Origin: Batillaria attramentaria
Lineage: Eukaryota > Mollusca > Gastropoda > Batillariidae
NCBI GenBank assembly: GCA_018292915.2
Contig: JACVVK020000463.1
Coordinates: 352,001-416,000 of the forward strand
Length of the DNA: 64,000 nt
Direction: 5' to 3'
Positions 63,562-64,000 of this stretch are shown piece after piece. Positions within the stretch are counted from its first letter, which is position 1, and every line of letters begins with the position of its first letter. Position numbers and translations under genes: made by a program. The notes under the pieces are model-generated. The model was not told the DNA's origin. It searched no databases and worked only from the letters and a program-made list of their open reading frames with translations.

Positions 63562-64000
63562 TTGCGCATGCACTTGAACTTTGACTCCTGCCAACCGCAG
63601 CCTTTCATGGATACGGCAGCCACCAAAATCGCCATTGGCAGGCAGGCGTGTGACGTCAAACGCCTGTGCTGCCGCTGACGAATCGTTGCATGCCGTCTTT
63701 TGCTACATCTCCCTAGTACACCCGAACAGAACCCCAAAATGAATGGTCAGAACAAACAGTGCCACGTAACAGAGGTGCAAAATTCGTTGTATAGCTTATG
63801 ATTCAATAATCCCTTACCGAAATTCGGCATGCTGTATCTCCGGCGTTCAGCCCCTAGCCCTCACTCACTCACTCACTCAAACCCTGCATCTCTTGCAAAC
63901 TACGCATGGGTTGAGAATCACAGCTCATGGTATCATCAAAGTGAGCCTGGTGGCTCACAGGTACCACGCATATAACACCGACCTTTAGCGCGCCAGTGGA
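33558..64000 (-). CDS. Thioester-containing protein (alpha-2-macroglobulin/CD109 type) with VWA domain in the bait region
   Basis: A secreted or surface protein of the protease-inhibitor/complement superfamily. Twenty-six exons on the minus strand join in consistent phase (3690 nt, 1230 codons). In order they give: macroglobulin domains (VGQQVQFEV; VDQSVLLLKSGNDI), the pre-bait segment NAGVAVMSDSLVY, the VWA domain plus Thr/Pro repeats, the post-bait signature VRDLFPSTWLW, MG7 (RPFFVSLNLPYSVIRGE), the CUB/thioester domain with GCGEQ, and the receptor-binding-like MG8 ending RVYDYYQPG. The block order and spacing match the superfamily. A normal member has about 1450 residues, so the first macroglobulin domains lie beyond 64000. 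The stop codon was not found left of 33558. Introns hold a Ty3 element, solo LTRs, SINEs and microsatellites. Expression and alternative use of exons are unknown. Confidence 0.9.
33945..34047 (-). CDS. A2M-like exon 25: MG8 C-terminal strand
   Basis: IGAAYTCVRMSLLRTRMVAK and SKPVAVRVYDYYQPG. KPAxVxVYDYY is the signature near the end of the receptor-binding domain. Donor CAGCCAG|GTGAGT, phase 1. Confidence 0.92.
34139..34450 (+). mobile_element. Solo LTR, copy 1
   Basis: 312 bp starting TGTGGTAGAGATCGCG and ending AAATACAACA, with TATATAAGCAGC and AATAAAGTATTGG inside (promoter- and polyA-like). It is about 90% similar to 57019-57326. Flanks GCAAT and GTAAC are a poor duplication. Lies in the intron between A2M-like exons 24 and 25. 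Confidence 0.75.
34588..34735 (-). CDS. A2M-like exon 24: MG8
   Basis: WLAVGSSGMAVQEVGIPSGF, then SLLGPYTLKRRETENTKLVL and YFDE. MxVxxVxxPSGF is the core strand of the receptor-binding domain. Acceptor TTTGCCAG, donor GACGAG|GTGGGT, phases 2/1 and 0. Confidence 0.92.
34831..34849. repeat. Poly-A tract
   Basis: A-run in intron. Confidence 0.9.
35171..35374. repeat. (CA)n, (CCA)n and (CA)n arrays
   Basis: CA run at 35171-35219, CCA run to about 35240, second CA run at 35316-35374. Confidence 0.95.
35446..35555 (-). CDS. A2M-like exon 23: MG8 start
   Basis: VDVFFNVEAEVEEPAFELHV and LTKDTLNLLEMETCA. Acceptor GCTGTCCAG; ends in phase 2 at GTGCAAG|GTACGC. The frame runs open upstream to 35702 but that part lacks similarity and lies beyond the acceptor. 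Confidence 0.9.
35939..35990. repeat. (CA)n and (CT)n arrays
   Basis: CA run followed by CT run. Confidence 0.95.
36198..36277. repeat. (TG)n array next to exon 22
   Basis: About 80 bp of GT; on the minus (gene) strand this is (CA)n starting about 40 bases after the donor of exon 22. Confidence 0.95.
36317..36379 (-). CDS. A2M-like exon 22
   Basis: TKAVPDTLTVSATGSGVGLL plus Q, the PGxxxVxxxGxGxxLLQ strand linking CUB to MG8. Phase 0 both ends; acceptor TTTCAG, donor CTTCAG|GTGCGA. Confidence 0.88.
36690..36895 (+). repeat. Hairpin-tail retroposon copy
   Basis: Fuller copy in the intron between A2M-like exons 21 and 22: TTTTTAATATTTCTTTACAC, GGACCTGGCAGGAAGGGACT, hairpin block, (TAAC) tail. 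Upstream, 36590-36660 resembles part of the repeated coding module. Confidence 0.75.
36897..37020 (-). mobile_element. tRNA-derived SINE, 3'-truncated
   Basis: Head (GGCCGAATGGTAGACCGTTG, GAGTTCGTATCCC) and most of the body, cut at GGGTGATATCAAAGACGGGG. Confidence 0.8.
37162..37218. repeat. (CG/CA)n array next to exon 21
   Basis: Alternating purine/pyrimidine ACGCGCGC and ACACAC, a possible Z-DNA tract, about 40 bases after the donor of exon 21 on the gene strand. Confidence 0.9.
37254..37406 (-). CDS. A2M-like exon 21: end of thioester domain, CUB
   Basis: DTIIALQALSEFASLAGSGD, then IEVDVTAGSFTAHFTVTKSN and ALVLQSAE. QDTxxALxALSxFA is the last helix of the thioester domain. Phase 0 both ends; acceptor TTTTGCAG, donor GCTGAG|GTATGC. 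Confidence 0.93.
37544..37758 (-). CDS. A2M-like exon 20: thioester domain
   Basis: KMKHWQGPDTSL, SDVEITSYALLTYAASRDYV and LSVMNWLASQRNSLGGYYST. VExTSYxLLxY and WLxxQRNxxGGYxSTQ are diagnostic. Acceptor CTGTGTGCAG in phase 1; donor ACCCAG|GTCTGT, followed on the gene strand by (CT)n. Confidence 0.95.
37974..38085 (+). mobile_element. tRNA-derived SINE, 5'-truncated
   Basis: Only the body: CAGGGCCAAATATTTGTGCT to TTAAATTCCCAAACACCCAC. Confidence 0.7.
38186..38366 (+). mobile_element. tRNA-derived SINE, diverged
   Basis: Head GGGATAGCAGAGAGGTGGAG and GTCGTGGATTCGAGG, body and CTCCCGAACATCCACCCACC end. Confidence 0.7.
38377..38554 (-). CDS. A2M-like exon 19: thioester domain
   Basis: GARQRVKDAQVKAVDYLKHQ, LPTITDNYVLAIVSYALTLA and LTRLENNAIVE. 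DxYxLAIxSYALxLA is the helix pair typical of the domain. Acceptor TTGTGCAG; ends in phase 1 at GTCGAAG|GTACCG. Confidence 0.94.
38817..39150 (+). mobile_element. Second tRNA-derived SINE family
   Basis: Head GCCCCCGTAGTGTAGTGGTA and GGGTTCGAGTCCCAGCC, then a body of about 250 bp (CCCAGTAGGGAGGCCGTG; GGCACCGCAGGTGCCATAG) ending in an A-rich tail. Different from the family at 27690. Confidence 0.75.
39171..39250. repeat. (CA)n microsatellite
   Basis: Long CA run. Confidence 0.95.
39370..39420 (+). repeat. Hairpin-tail family, CTCA-tail fragment
   Basis: CAGACCTTTAAGCCCTAAAA and GCTCACTCACTCACC; the hairpin itself is replaced by (TTG)n sequence. Confidence 0.45.
39486..39554 (-). CDS. A2M-like exon 18: thioester domain
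   Basis: GGAARGPGLTAFVLISLLEN plus NAQ. GG...xLTAFVLISLxE follows the catalytic His segment in C3/CD109-type proteins. Phase 0; acceptor GGCCTGCAG, donor GCTCAG|GTTAGT. Confidence 0.92.
39679..39735. repeat. (TG)n microsatellite
   Basis: GT run. Confidence 0.95.
39744..39915 (-). mobile_element. tRNA-derived SINE, full length
   Basis: Head GGCCGAATGGTAGAGCGTTG and body as in 27690-27857, followed on + by (GA)n. Confidence 0.82.
40043..40118. repeat. (TG)n array touching exon 17 donor
   Basis: Ends six bases from the exon 17 splice site; on the gene strand the intron begins GTCCTGACACACAC. Confidence 0.95.
40125..40281 (-). CDS. A2M-like exon 17: thioester domain with catalytic His
   Basis: LTAFVAKTFQQAEPYIQIDV, WLVARQNYDGSFPEYG and IVQHRLLQ. 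In C3 the matching place reads DGVFQEDAPVIHQEMIGG, where His speeds transfer of the thioester to hydroxyls; human A2M has Asn there. Here His is present. The acceptor GATGTCCAG restores the Trp split with exon 16. The donor GTCCTG is weak. Confidence 0.93.
40282..40480. repeat. Degenerate (TCATCG)n and 30-bp repeats
   Basis: Units of CATCATCGTCATCAATATCA plus AGG(T/G)CACCGT repeat about four times next to the exon 17 acceptor. Confidence 0.85.
40485..40570 (+). mobile_element. 3' end of an (ATT)n-tailed SINE
   Basis: AATGTGCGTGAGTGTGAGTG, AAGAAATGCGCCCTACAAAT and an ATTATT tail, as at 62560-62640. Confidence 0.55.
40571..41160. other. Intron sequence, nothing recognised
   Basis: No repeat or coding signal found. 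Confidence 0.45.
41395..41455. repeat. (TG)n microsatellite
   Basis: GT run about 60 bases downstream of exon 16 on the gene strand. Confidence 0.95.
41518..41599 (-). CDS. A2M-like exon 16: thioester domain
   Basis: YQRELTYQHMDGSFSTWGQG and DPSGSTW. GYQRxLxYxHxDGSFSxWG is the block following GCGEQ in the whole superfamily. Acceptor TTTGACAG, donor ACGTG|GTATGT in phase 2. Confidence 0.95.
41796..41873. repeat. (CA)n microsatellite
   Basis: Long CA run. Confidence 0.95.
42156..42229. repeat. (CA)n microsatellite
   Basis: Long CA run. Confidence 0.95.
42431..42607 (+). mobile_element. tRNA-derived SINE, full length (best copy)
   Basis: GGGAGCCGGGATAGCCGCAT, GGTAGAGCGCTGGACTCTC, GTGAGTTCGAATCCCGGC (A and B boxes of a tRNA promoter), then the body ending TTAAACTCCCAGCCACCCAC. 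Confidence 0.88.
43172..43348 (-). CDS. A2M-like exon 15: thioester site
   Basis: DVMSPSINGLDSLLRMPTGC continues GEQNMLGMAPDVFV and LTEDIADTAVSFMEHG. The Cys and Gln of GCGEQNM form the internal thioester that reacts with targets after cleavage. Acceptor CTCAG; phases 1 and 1. Confidence 0.98.
43690..43780. repeat. (TG)n microsatellite with poly-G end
   Basis: GT run broken once by TCTATC. Confidence 0.95.
44027..44165 (-). CDS. A2M-like exon 14: CUB part
   Basis: AEGVPKEYNVGVLLDLKNTT, NLTLPPNVVSDSELLRVTAI plus G. KxExxPKEYxxxxxLDLKN and LPPNVVxxSxxxxVxxxG are the usual block before the thioester domain. Acceptor GTGGCAG, donor ATCG|GTATAA. Confidence 0.94.
44284..44348. repeat. (TG)n microsatellite
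   Basis: Long GT run. Confidence 0.95.
44545..44670. repeat. Degenerate GACATCGTCGAC repeats
   Basis: Several units of CGGCGACATCGTCGACCGCC, themselves partly palindromic. Confidence 0.75.
44719..44847 (-). CDS. A2M-like exon 13: MG7/CUB
   Basis: VPAGQGKSVYFPIVPTTVGH, VELIVSAQTVQAADAVRRNL and KVE. VYFPIVPTxxGxVxLxVxAxxxxxADxVxRxLxVE is diagnostic. The acceptor is TGTGTAG directly at a (TG)n run. Confidence 0.94.
44854..44917. repeat. (CA)n array forming the exon 13 acceptor tract
   Basis: On the gene strand (TG)n runs into TAG|GTGCCTG. Confidence 0.95.
45067..45136. repeat. (CA)n and (CGCA)n arrays
   Basis: CA run followed by GCAC repeats, preceded by a poly-C run at about 45036-45053. 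Confidence 0.9.
45370..45471 (-). CDS. A2M-like exon 12: MG7
   Basis: VRVTLAQSQDFYNLEVDAGG, EDLRREDKEINVH. The VxVTLxxSxDFxL pattern follows the conserved NY segment of exon 11. Acceptor TACCCCAG, donor GTGCAC|GTGAGT, phase 0. Confidence 0.9.
45531..45587. repeat. (TG)n microsatellite
   Basis: GT run. Confidence 0.95.
46074..46187 (-). CDS. A2M-like exon 11: MG7
   Basis: VRVFRPFFVSLNLPYSVIRG, EHVILQAIVFNYMQQDQD. RPFFVxLxLPYSVxRGExxxLxAxVFNY is one of the best conserved blocks of the superfamily. Acceptor TTTTAG, donor CAGGAT|GTGAGT, phase 0. Confidence 0.97.
46310..47499. repeat. Intron-internal repeats carrying copies of a 5' splice site
   Basis: Within the intron after exon 10, a 130-180 bp unit occurs about five times (ends near 47355, 46668, 46590, 46440). 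Each has AATGCAATACGTGTAGACTA, then CATACCGTG, (TTG)n, CTGCCGAAAGCTTAAATGTA and AGTGGACACCTCAGTCATG. The real donor of exon 10 is the rightmost copy of this sequence. Confidence 0.8.
47500..47617 (-). CDS. A2M-like exon 10: post-bait
   Basis: ADGTATVTATMPDSITSWVA, SAFAVSSSTGFGVARDTAT. The pattern MPDSITxWxxxAFxxSxxxGxGxA is diagnostic. First base completes a Ser codon with exon 9. The acceptor is TGTGTAG at a (TG)n run; donor CCACG|GTATGT. Confidence 0.96.
47619..47708. repeat. (CA)n and (GCAC)n array forming the exon 10 acceptor tract
   Basis: On the gene strand this is (TG)n ending in TAG|TGCTGACG. Confidence 0.95.
47874..47907 (-). mobile_element. SINE end, interrupted by the retrotransposon
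   Basis: GGTGTTTGGGAGTTTAACGT is the first 20 or so bases of the antisense SINE end; the expected continuation (CCTTTTCCACC) is absent on the far side of the Ty3 element. Confidence 0.65.
47908..48110 (+). repeat. 5' LTR (left end shortened)
   Basis: Starts TCTCAGTGCTAGAGG in a SINE remnant and ends CATTACTAAA before the primer-binding site. Confidence 0.88.
48111..48128 (+). promoter_or_regulatory. Primer-binding site
   Basis: TTGGTGACCCCGACGC directly after the LTR; the TGG start complements a tRNA CCA end, where minus-strand synthesis would start. Confidence 0.7.
48141..48995 (+). CDS. Retrotransposon Gag
   Basis: Starts at the first ATG after the primer site (MAEIPPAVQLADLAAQLQAL); the frame is open further up but without ATG. 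It carries a capsid-like region, LPDFWIKSPEVWFARAEAQF, DYVVSALDINTAEEM and LLHLNGLGDKRPTSLLRKIN, then a nucleocapsid-like CFYHQRFGPDARRCQPGCKF. That CxxH...CxxxC block is common in invertebrate Ty3 elements lacking a classic CCHC knuckle. 284 residues, stop TGA at 48993-48995. It forms the particle that packages the element RNA. The overlapping pol frame is reached by -1 frameshifting. Confidence 0.92.
   Translation: MAEIPPAVQLADLAAQLQALNGQANQGINAVTVKLPDFWIKSPEVWFARAEAQFGTKGINQDQTKYDYVVSALDINTAEEMQAILTNPPNEEKYIALKTALIKTFGKTQAQKDAELLHLNGLGDKRPTSLLRKINALNDDPETLKRALFLANLPSDMRSILAGHNIMDTEVLAEAADRIWETRSLNVQQVSMATPETHGTNLASFSARDMDTQPVEQNVSALRSAKRQRQPPSQRGTTNAPPVCFYHQRFGPDARRCQPGCKFATLLSKSNNQDTSAGNAKASR
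48971..49012 (+). promoter_or_regulatory. -1 programmed ribosomal frameshift signal
   Basis: The heptamer G GGA AAT (48971-48977) is in the gag reading frame as X XXY YYZ. A six-base spacer follows, then an eight-base perfect stem: GCCAGCCG at 48984-48991 and CGGCTGGC at 49005-49012. The gag stop lies in the loop. The shift gives exactly the pol frame. Confidence 0.75.
48977..52033 (+). CDS. Retrotransposon Pol (protease, RT, RNase H, integrase)
   Basis: Open in the -1 frame from 48908, probably translated only from the frameshift site on. The protease active site reads LVDTGADVSVYP. The reverse transcriptase has SPLHVVPKAGGQWRPCGDYR, KVDLVRGYHQIPM, LRMPFGLKNSAQAFQRLMD and the metal-binding FVYIDDVLVAS. 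RNase H has LTVDASNSAIGA and TLYTDHKPL. The integrase has the zinc site HAGVRPTQH...CQECHPC and catalytic D, D and E in LHVDLIGPLPAS, EITSDRGSQFTS and HPQANGMIERFH. Stop TAA at 52031-52033. About 1020 residues with no break: all activities needed for copying and insertion look intact. Confidence 0.95.
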   Translation, partial: CQSQPLNVAAAGVSNSNTFSVYDRHTGHSYLVDTGADVSVYPASPQDRKTKSPSMSLTAANGSSIKTWGKRNITLEIRPKHVYTHEFYLADVTRPILGADFFIAHELVIDLKGKRLLSLDNTSVFLKNTDDPMTLAGLSVHPHNEYSDLLHQFPELLTPHFDSTVNKHGVEHHIVTHGPPVHARARRLSPEKLAAAKAEFLKMEEMGIIRRSDSPWSSPLHVVPKAGGQWRPCGDYRQLNNATKDDRYSLPHIQDFNNILTGCKIFSKVDLVRGYHQIPMAPSSVAKTAIITPFGLWEFLRMPFGLKNSAQAFQRLMDGILRDVPFAFVYIDDVLVASRSREEHLDHLRQVFYLLSINGLVINKGKCVFGVPELDFLGHRVSAEGIRPLPDRVASLQDCPTPADRTSLQRFLGMINYYHRFIPHIAGILAPLHAQASGKGQSIQWTESCQTAFEKAKEALKEAVLLHHPIPDAPTSLTVDASNSAIGAQLEQKQGQHWVPLAFFSRKLSDTEKKYSAFDRELLAAYSAIKHFRHFLEGRSFTLYTDHKPLVSALKNQTERSPRQTRHLSYIAEFTTDIQYITGKFNVVADALSRFNINSSHEEHDCCSADNFSPVDSELCCEEFICCSVGNFSQLALDQVQSGEMDSYRTSITGLKLQDVPFGSSTLLCDTSTGVTRPVLPSSWTRPIFDQIHGLSHAGVRPTQHAISQRFVWRGMKRDIRKWCQECHPCQSSKIHRHTRAPLIERPPPTTRFSSLHVDLIGPLPASQGMTYLFTIIDRFTRWPEAIPLPDAHASTCAEALVHHWIARYGVPEEITSDRGSQFTSNLWTECNKLLGIESHKTTAYHPQANGMIERFHRQLKAALKARTTTPSWFTELPLVLLGIRSSWRVDPGCSPAELVYGSTLRLPGEFLQPLDTHAVEPDSSFLKALQRSMRTALPPAPTYHGKQRVYMPSNLASTGFVYVRHDAHRHPLQRPYDGPFRIIDTNDKFYTLDINGRSEKVSVDRLKAAFVTPLTTS
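52111..52125 (+). promoter_or_regulatory. Polypurine tract region
   Basis: CTAGGGAGGGGCTAC just before TGTGGTGACTACACT, the probable true start of the right LTR; primes plus-strand DNA. Confidence 0.55.
52126..52350 (+). repeat. 3' LTR
   Basis: If the LTR starts at TGTGGTGAC it is 225 bp; the part 52148-52350 is identical to 47908-48110. Confidence 0.88.
52447..52492. repeat. (TG)n followed by poly-G
   Basis: GT run then about 22 G. Confidence 0.93.
52598..52646. repeat. (TATTG)n pentanucleotide
   Basis: Ten or so TATTG units. Confidence 0.93.
52745..54040 (+). mobile_element. tRNA-derived SINE split by a pogo MITE
   Basis: The left half ends CCCGGCTGGAGCCAAA (52785-52800) and the right half resumes TTGTTGCCCCGTCTTTGAC after 53962. 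Removing 52801-53960 plus one TA rejoins a normal SINE body. Confidence 0.75.
52801..53960. mobile_element. pogo-type MITE, 1.16 kb
   Basis: The ends CAGTATACGCCGGTTATAAG and the complement of CTTATATCCGGCGTCCACTG match at 17 of 20 positions. A TA lies on both sides (52799-52800, 53961-53962), the duplication expected of Tc1/mariner-pogo transposition. CAGT...ACTG ends and CGGTTATAAG-type inner sequence are pogo/Tigger features. Subterminal copies of CTTATATCCGAGTTT recur at 52850-52930 and 53760-53950. No transposase frame is present. Confidence 0.85.
54064..54136 (-). CDS. A2M-like exon 9: end of bait region
   Basis: ELAEVERVRDLFPSTWLWTN plus TSVR. VRxxFPxTWLW is the conserved signature directly after the bait region in all alpha-2-macroglobulins. 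Its first two bases complete a codon with exon 8, and equally with exon 5, since all are phase 1. Acceptor TGCTCGGCAG, donor GTCAG|GTAGGT. Confidence 0.96.
54146..54211. repeat. (CA)n array next to the exon 9 acceptor
   Basis: On the gene strand (TG)n lies about ten bases before the acceptor. Confidence 0.95.
54422..54775 (-). CDS. A2M-like exon 8: Thr/Pro linker and PPGYTG repeats
   Basis: Starts GYRWYVKPPSDCPTLPP, then a Thr-rich stretch (TTTTSTQPTTKIIQTTPIPT) likely to be O-glycosylated, then PYYPFGYNG and five 12-residue units of the type TPTAYPPGYTGE, ending PGPPSSLPYES. Entry and exit are both phase 1 (TTTCAG acceptor, GAGTC|GTATGT donor) and the exon is 118 codons. The repeats are proline/tyrosine-rich and expected to be extended. 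They may act as a flexible spacer or as the new protease-sensitive bait. Confidence 0.88.
54443..54655. repeat. 36-bp coding minisatellite in exon 8
   Basis: Units of GGATATGCAGTTGGGGTC plus TCTCCAGTGTATCCGGGG, three of them nearly identical, the outer ones diverged. The period is a multiple of three, so copy-number change keeps the frame. Confidence 0.92.
54776..55182. other. Intron between VWA exon 2 and the repeat exon
   Basis: Contains (GA)n and (GATGAT)n near 54888-54925 and an A-rich/G-rich stretch; no other feature. Confidence 0.6.
55183..55491 (-). CDS. A2M-like exon 7: VWA domain, second half
   Basis: TALNFLKSTMFTASRGDRTG, VPNVGVVITDGASNSPYDTA, RDAGITLLALGIGGGVNYGE and VFTVSGFSSLDQIRETFQRA, then ICEAG. 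VVITDG supplies the last metal-site Asp; the rest is the usual VWA end. Entry and exit phase 1, 103 codons; acceptor TTTTTTAAG, donor AGCTG|GTGAGC. Confidence 0.95.
55893..56084 (-). mobile_element. tRNA-derived SINE with duplicated head
   Basis: The body matches other copies, and the A-box part (GCCGAATGGTAG on minus) is present twice. A poly-C run of about 36 bp follows on +. Confidence 0.78.
56325..56500 (-). mobile_element. tRNA-derived SINE, full length
   Basis: Same structure as 27690-27857; lies between the two VWA exons. Confidence 0.82.
56720..56980 (-). CDS. A2M-like exon 6: VWA domain, first half
   Basis: TCSDVADIVFVLDASGSIGG, FQTLKHFVQQLVGSFNIGES, VRVGVLRFDSYASPIFYLNT and SAVGSISYSGGGTDT. 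DASGS (about 56928-56942) and the Thr of GGGTDT form the metal-ion-dependent adhesion site with the Asp of exon 7. Entry phase 1 (GTTGCAG|AC) joins TACCAGT of exon 5 to give Tyr. Exit phase 1, 87 codons. Confidence 0.95.
57019..57326 (+). mobile_element. Solo LTR, copy 2, with target duplication
   Basis: 308 bp from TGTTTTAGAGATCGCG to AAATACAACA, with CTCAC directly on both sides (57014-57018 and 57327-57331). Contains AATAAAGTATTGGAATTG. A homologous copy is at 34139-34450. Lies in the intron before the first VWA exon. Confidence 0.85.
57838..57940. repeat. (ATGT)n microsatellite
   Basis: About 25 tetranucleotide units. Confidence 0.95.
58078..58480 (+). mobile_element. (ATT)n-tailed tRNA SINE
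   Basis: Head GGTCTAGTGGTTAAGAGACC and GGGGTTCGAGTCCCACTC, a body with GTGATTCACGTGAGCGTGCG and AAAGCGCCTATACAATACTC, and an ATTATT tail. Confidence 0.8.
58745..58985 (-). mobile_element. (ATT)n-tailed tRNA SINE, inverted copy without head
   Basis: Complement of the 3' 240 bp of 58078-58480, including GCCTATACAATACTCAG and AATGTTCAGCCCACCAAAT. It forms a long inverted repeat with its neighbour. Confidence 0.8.
59032..59080 (-). CDS. A2M-like exon 5: start of bait region
   Basis: NAGVAVMSDSLVYKYQ, matching the GLxxxTxSxI segment right before the bait in alpha-2-macroglobulins. Acceptor TGCTCCACAG in phase 0, donor CCAGT|GTAAGT in phase 1. Confidence 0.88.
59240..59570. repeat. Degenerate (CGT)n/(CAT)n trinucleotide region
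   Basis: Long stretch of TCGTCG and ATCATC; frames in it (Ser-, Val- or His-rich) are not genes. Confidence 0.85.
59589..59662. repeat. (GTAT)n microsatellite
   Basis: About 18 units. Confidence 0.95.
59827..59925 (-). CDS. A2M-like exon 4
   Basis: VFNDLKNYDTISNPRSPASA, VYYGGRDATQIFE, the VFxxLxxYD...FE segment between the VDxSVLLL block and the bait. The acceptor is TGTGTAG at a (TG)n run; donor TTTGAG|GTAATT. Phase 0. Confidence 0.88.
59930..59990. repeat. (CA)n array forming the exon 4 acceptor tract
   Basis: On the gene strand (TG)n ends in TAG|GTGTTTAATG. Confidence 0.95.
60522..60671 (-). CDS. A2M-like exon 3: MG6
   Basis: VTVKMDHTEAEPGDSVQVTV, SATPQSTAYLLAVDQSVLLL and KSGNDITAGQ. 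PGDxVxVxVxAxPxSxxxLLAVDQSVLLL is diagnostic. Acceptor AATTCCAG, donor GGGCAG|GTGAGA, phase 0. Confidence 0.96.
60672..61336. other. Intron with a long shadow frame
   Basis: Minus-strand open frame 60693-61091 (MSFSRQYVEPPQACIFRANS) has no similarity to the superfamily and lies between two well-matched exons. Confidence 0.6.
61337..61528 (-). CDS. A2M-like exon 2: MG5
   Basis: VMSRGSIVSAGSVMAGGVTS, FSLPVQPAMAPSARLVLYYV, GEVITDSMSFAVDGAFENE. Phase 0; acceptor TGACCAG, donor AATGAG|GTACGT. MAPSARLVxYYVxxxGEVxxDS is one of the best known blocks. Confidence 0.97.
61529..62357. other. Intron
   Basis: AT-rich intron with poly-C at about 61812-61840; nothing else seen. Confidence 0.6.
62358..62420 (-). 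CDS. A2M-like exon 1 of those visible
   Basis: VGQQVQFEVKATEAMDELVY plus Q, 21 codons in phase 0, with donor TATCAG|GTAAAG. The acceptor AG is preceded by ATTGTCTCATGA, a weak pyrimidine tract. Matches the VGxxVxFxVxxTExxxxLxYQV strand that precedes VMSRG. Confidence 0.88.
62560..62640 (+). mobile_element. 3' end of an (ATT)n-tailed SINE
   Basis: AATGCGCGTGAGTGTCGGTG, AAAGAAATGCACCATACAAT, ATTATT tail. Confidence 0.55.
62718..62880 (-). repeat. Hairpin-tail retroposon copy (minus strand) with long (TAAC)n
   Basis: On + it reads (GTTA)n of about 70 bp, then GGGCTTAACGCCGCGCAAGC, AAAGACTAATTCGCGGCTAA and CTCTGCCAGGTC. The tail is far longer than in the other copies. Confidence 0.8.
62925..62987 (+). 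repeat. Hairpin-tail family, CTCA-tail variant
   Basis: CAGCCGCGAATTAGTCTTTG, GGCTTGCGCGGCTTTAAGCC, CTAAAAACTCACTCACTCC. Confidence 0.75.
63075..63245 (-). mobile_element. Two partial tRNA-SINE 3' ends in tandem
   Basis: AACGTCCTTTTCCACCACAA and, 80 bp on, AACGTCCTTTTCCACCACAT, each followed by the GGGTGATA(T/C)CAAA block; the tRNA-like head is missing. Confidence 0.65.
63508..63558. repeat. (CA)n microsatellite
   Basis: CA run preceded by poly-C. Confidence 0.95.
63983..64000 (-). CDS. Possible partial A2M-like exon at window edge
   Basis: Minus strand TCCACTGGCGCGCTAAAG reads STGALK, in phase 0 with the next exon (STGALK-VGQQVQ), before a weak donor GTCGGT. Only six codons are visible. 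Confidence 0.3.

Noticed and set aside
63834..63869. Candidate small exon with donor TTTCG|GTAAGG
   Set aside because: Only about 40 bases with no matching superfamily strand and a phase that does not fit the next exon.

Overview
The window is animal nuclear DNA, most likely from a mollusc and probably a marine gastropod. The signs are spliced genes with GT/AG introns, long (CA)n/(TG)n arrays, tRNA-derived SINEs, and PIF/Harbinger, pogo/Tigger, P-element and Ginger-like transposons. The species call is inference; no sequence search was possible.

Left half (about 1-33 kb): a transposon-rich region with no convincing host gene. It holds broken coding remnants: a THAP9/P-type transposase, a LINE endonuclease, psq/PHD/DDE pieces of pogo-like elements, and MADF, Myb-like and SWIM fragments. 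It also has one nearly complete autonomous PIF/Harbinger element (8100-14772). That element has matching terminal inverted repeats, a two-exon DDE transposase on + and a three-exon Myb-like accessory gene on -. A Ginger/GIN1-like integrase gene (about 19.0-21.6 kb) has an intron in its zinc-binding domain and an octapeptide repeat tail coded by a 24-bp minisatellite. A short retroposed repeat ending in a conserved hairpin occurs at least fifteen times.

Right half (33.5-64 kb): the 3' part of one large gene on the minus strand, a thioester-containing protein of the alpha-2-macroglobulin/CD109 type. I could chain 26 exons with agreeing reading-frame phases (1230 codons). They run from the macroglobulin domain before the bait region, through the thioester motif GCGEQ, to a cysteine-rich C-terminus. 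The first exons lie beyond the right edge and the stop codon was not found.

The main discovery is in the bait-region position. In place of a short protease-bait loop there are three exons, each bounded by phase-1 introns. They encode a complete von Willebrand factor A domain with an intact metal site, then a Thr/Pro linker and tandem TPTAYPPGYTGE-type repeats. The 308-residue block can be removed without changing frame, so it looks like an exon-shuffled cassette that might be alternatively spliced. I know of no described alpha-2-macroglobulin with this arrangement.

The introns carry their own elements. A young Ty3-type retrotransposon (identical LTR segments, full gag and pol, a textbook -1 frameshift site) and a pogo-type MITE nested in a SINE both sit in the intron after the bait cassette. 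Two related solo LTRs sit in other introns. Many introns have long (CA)n/(TG)n tracts directly at splice sites.
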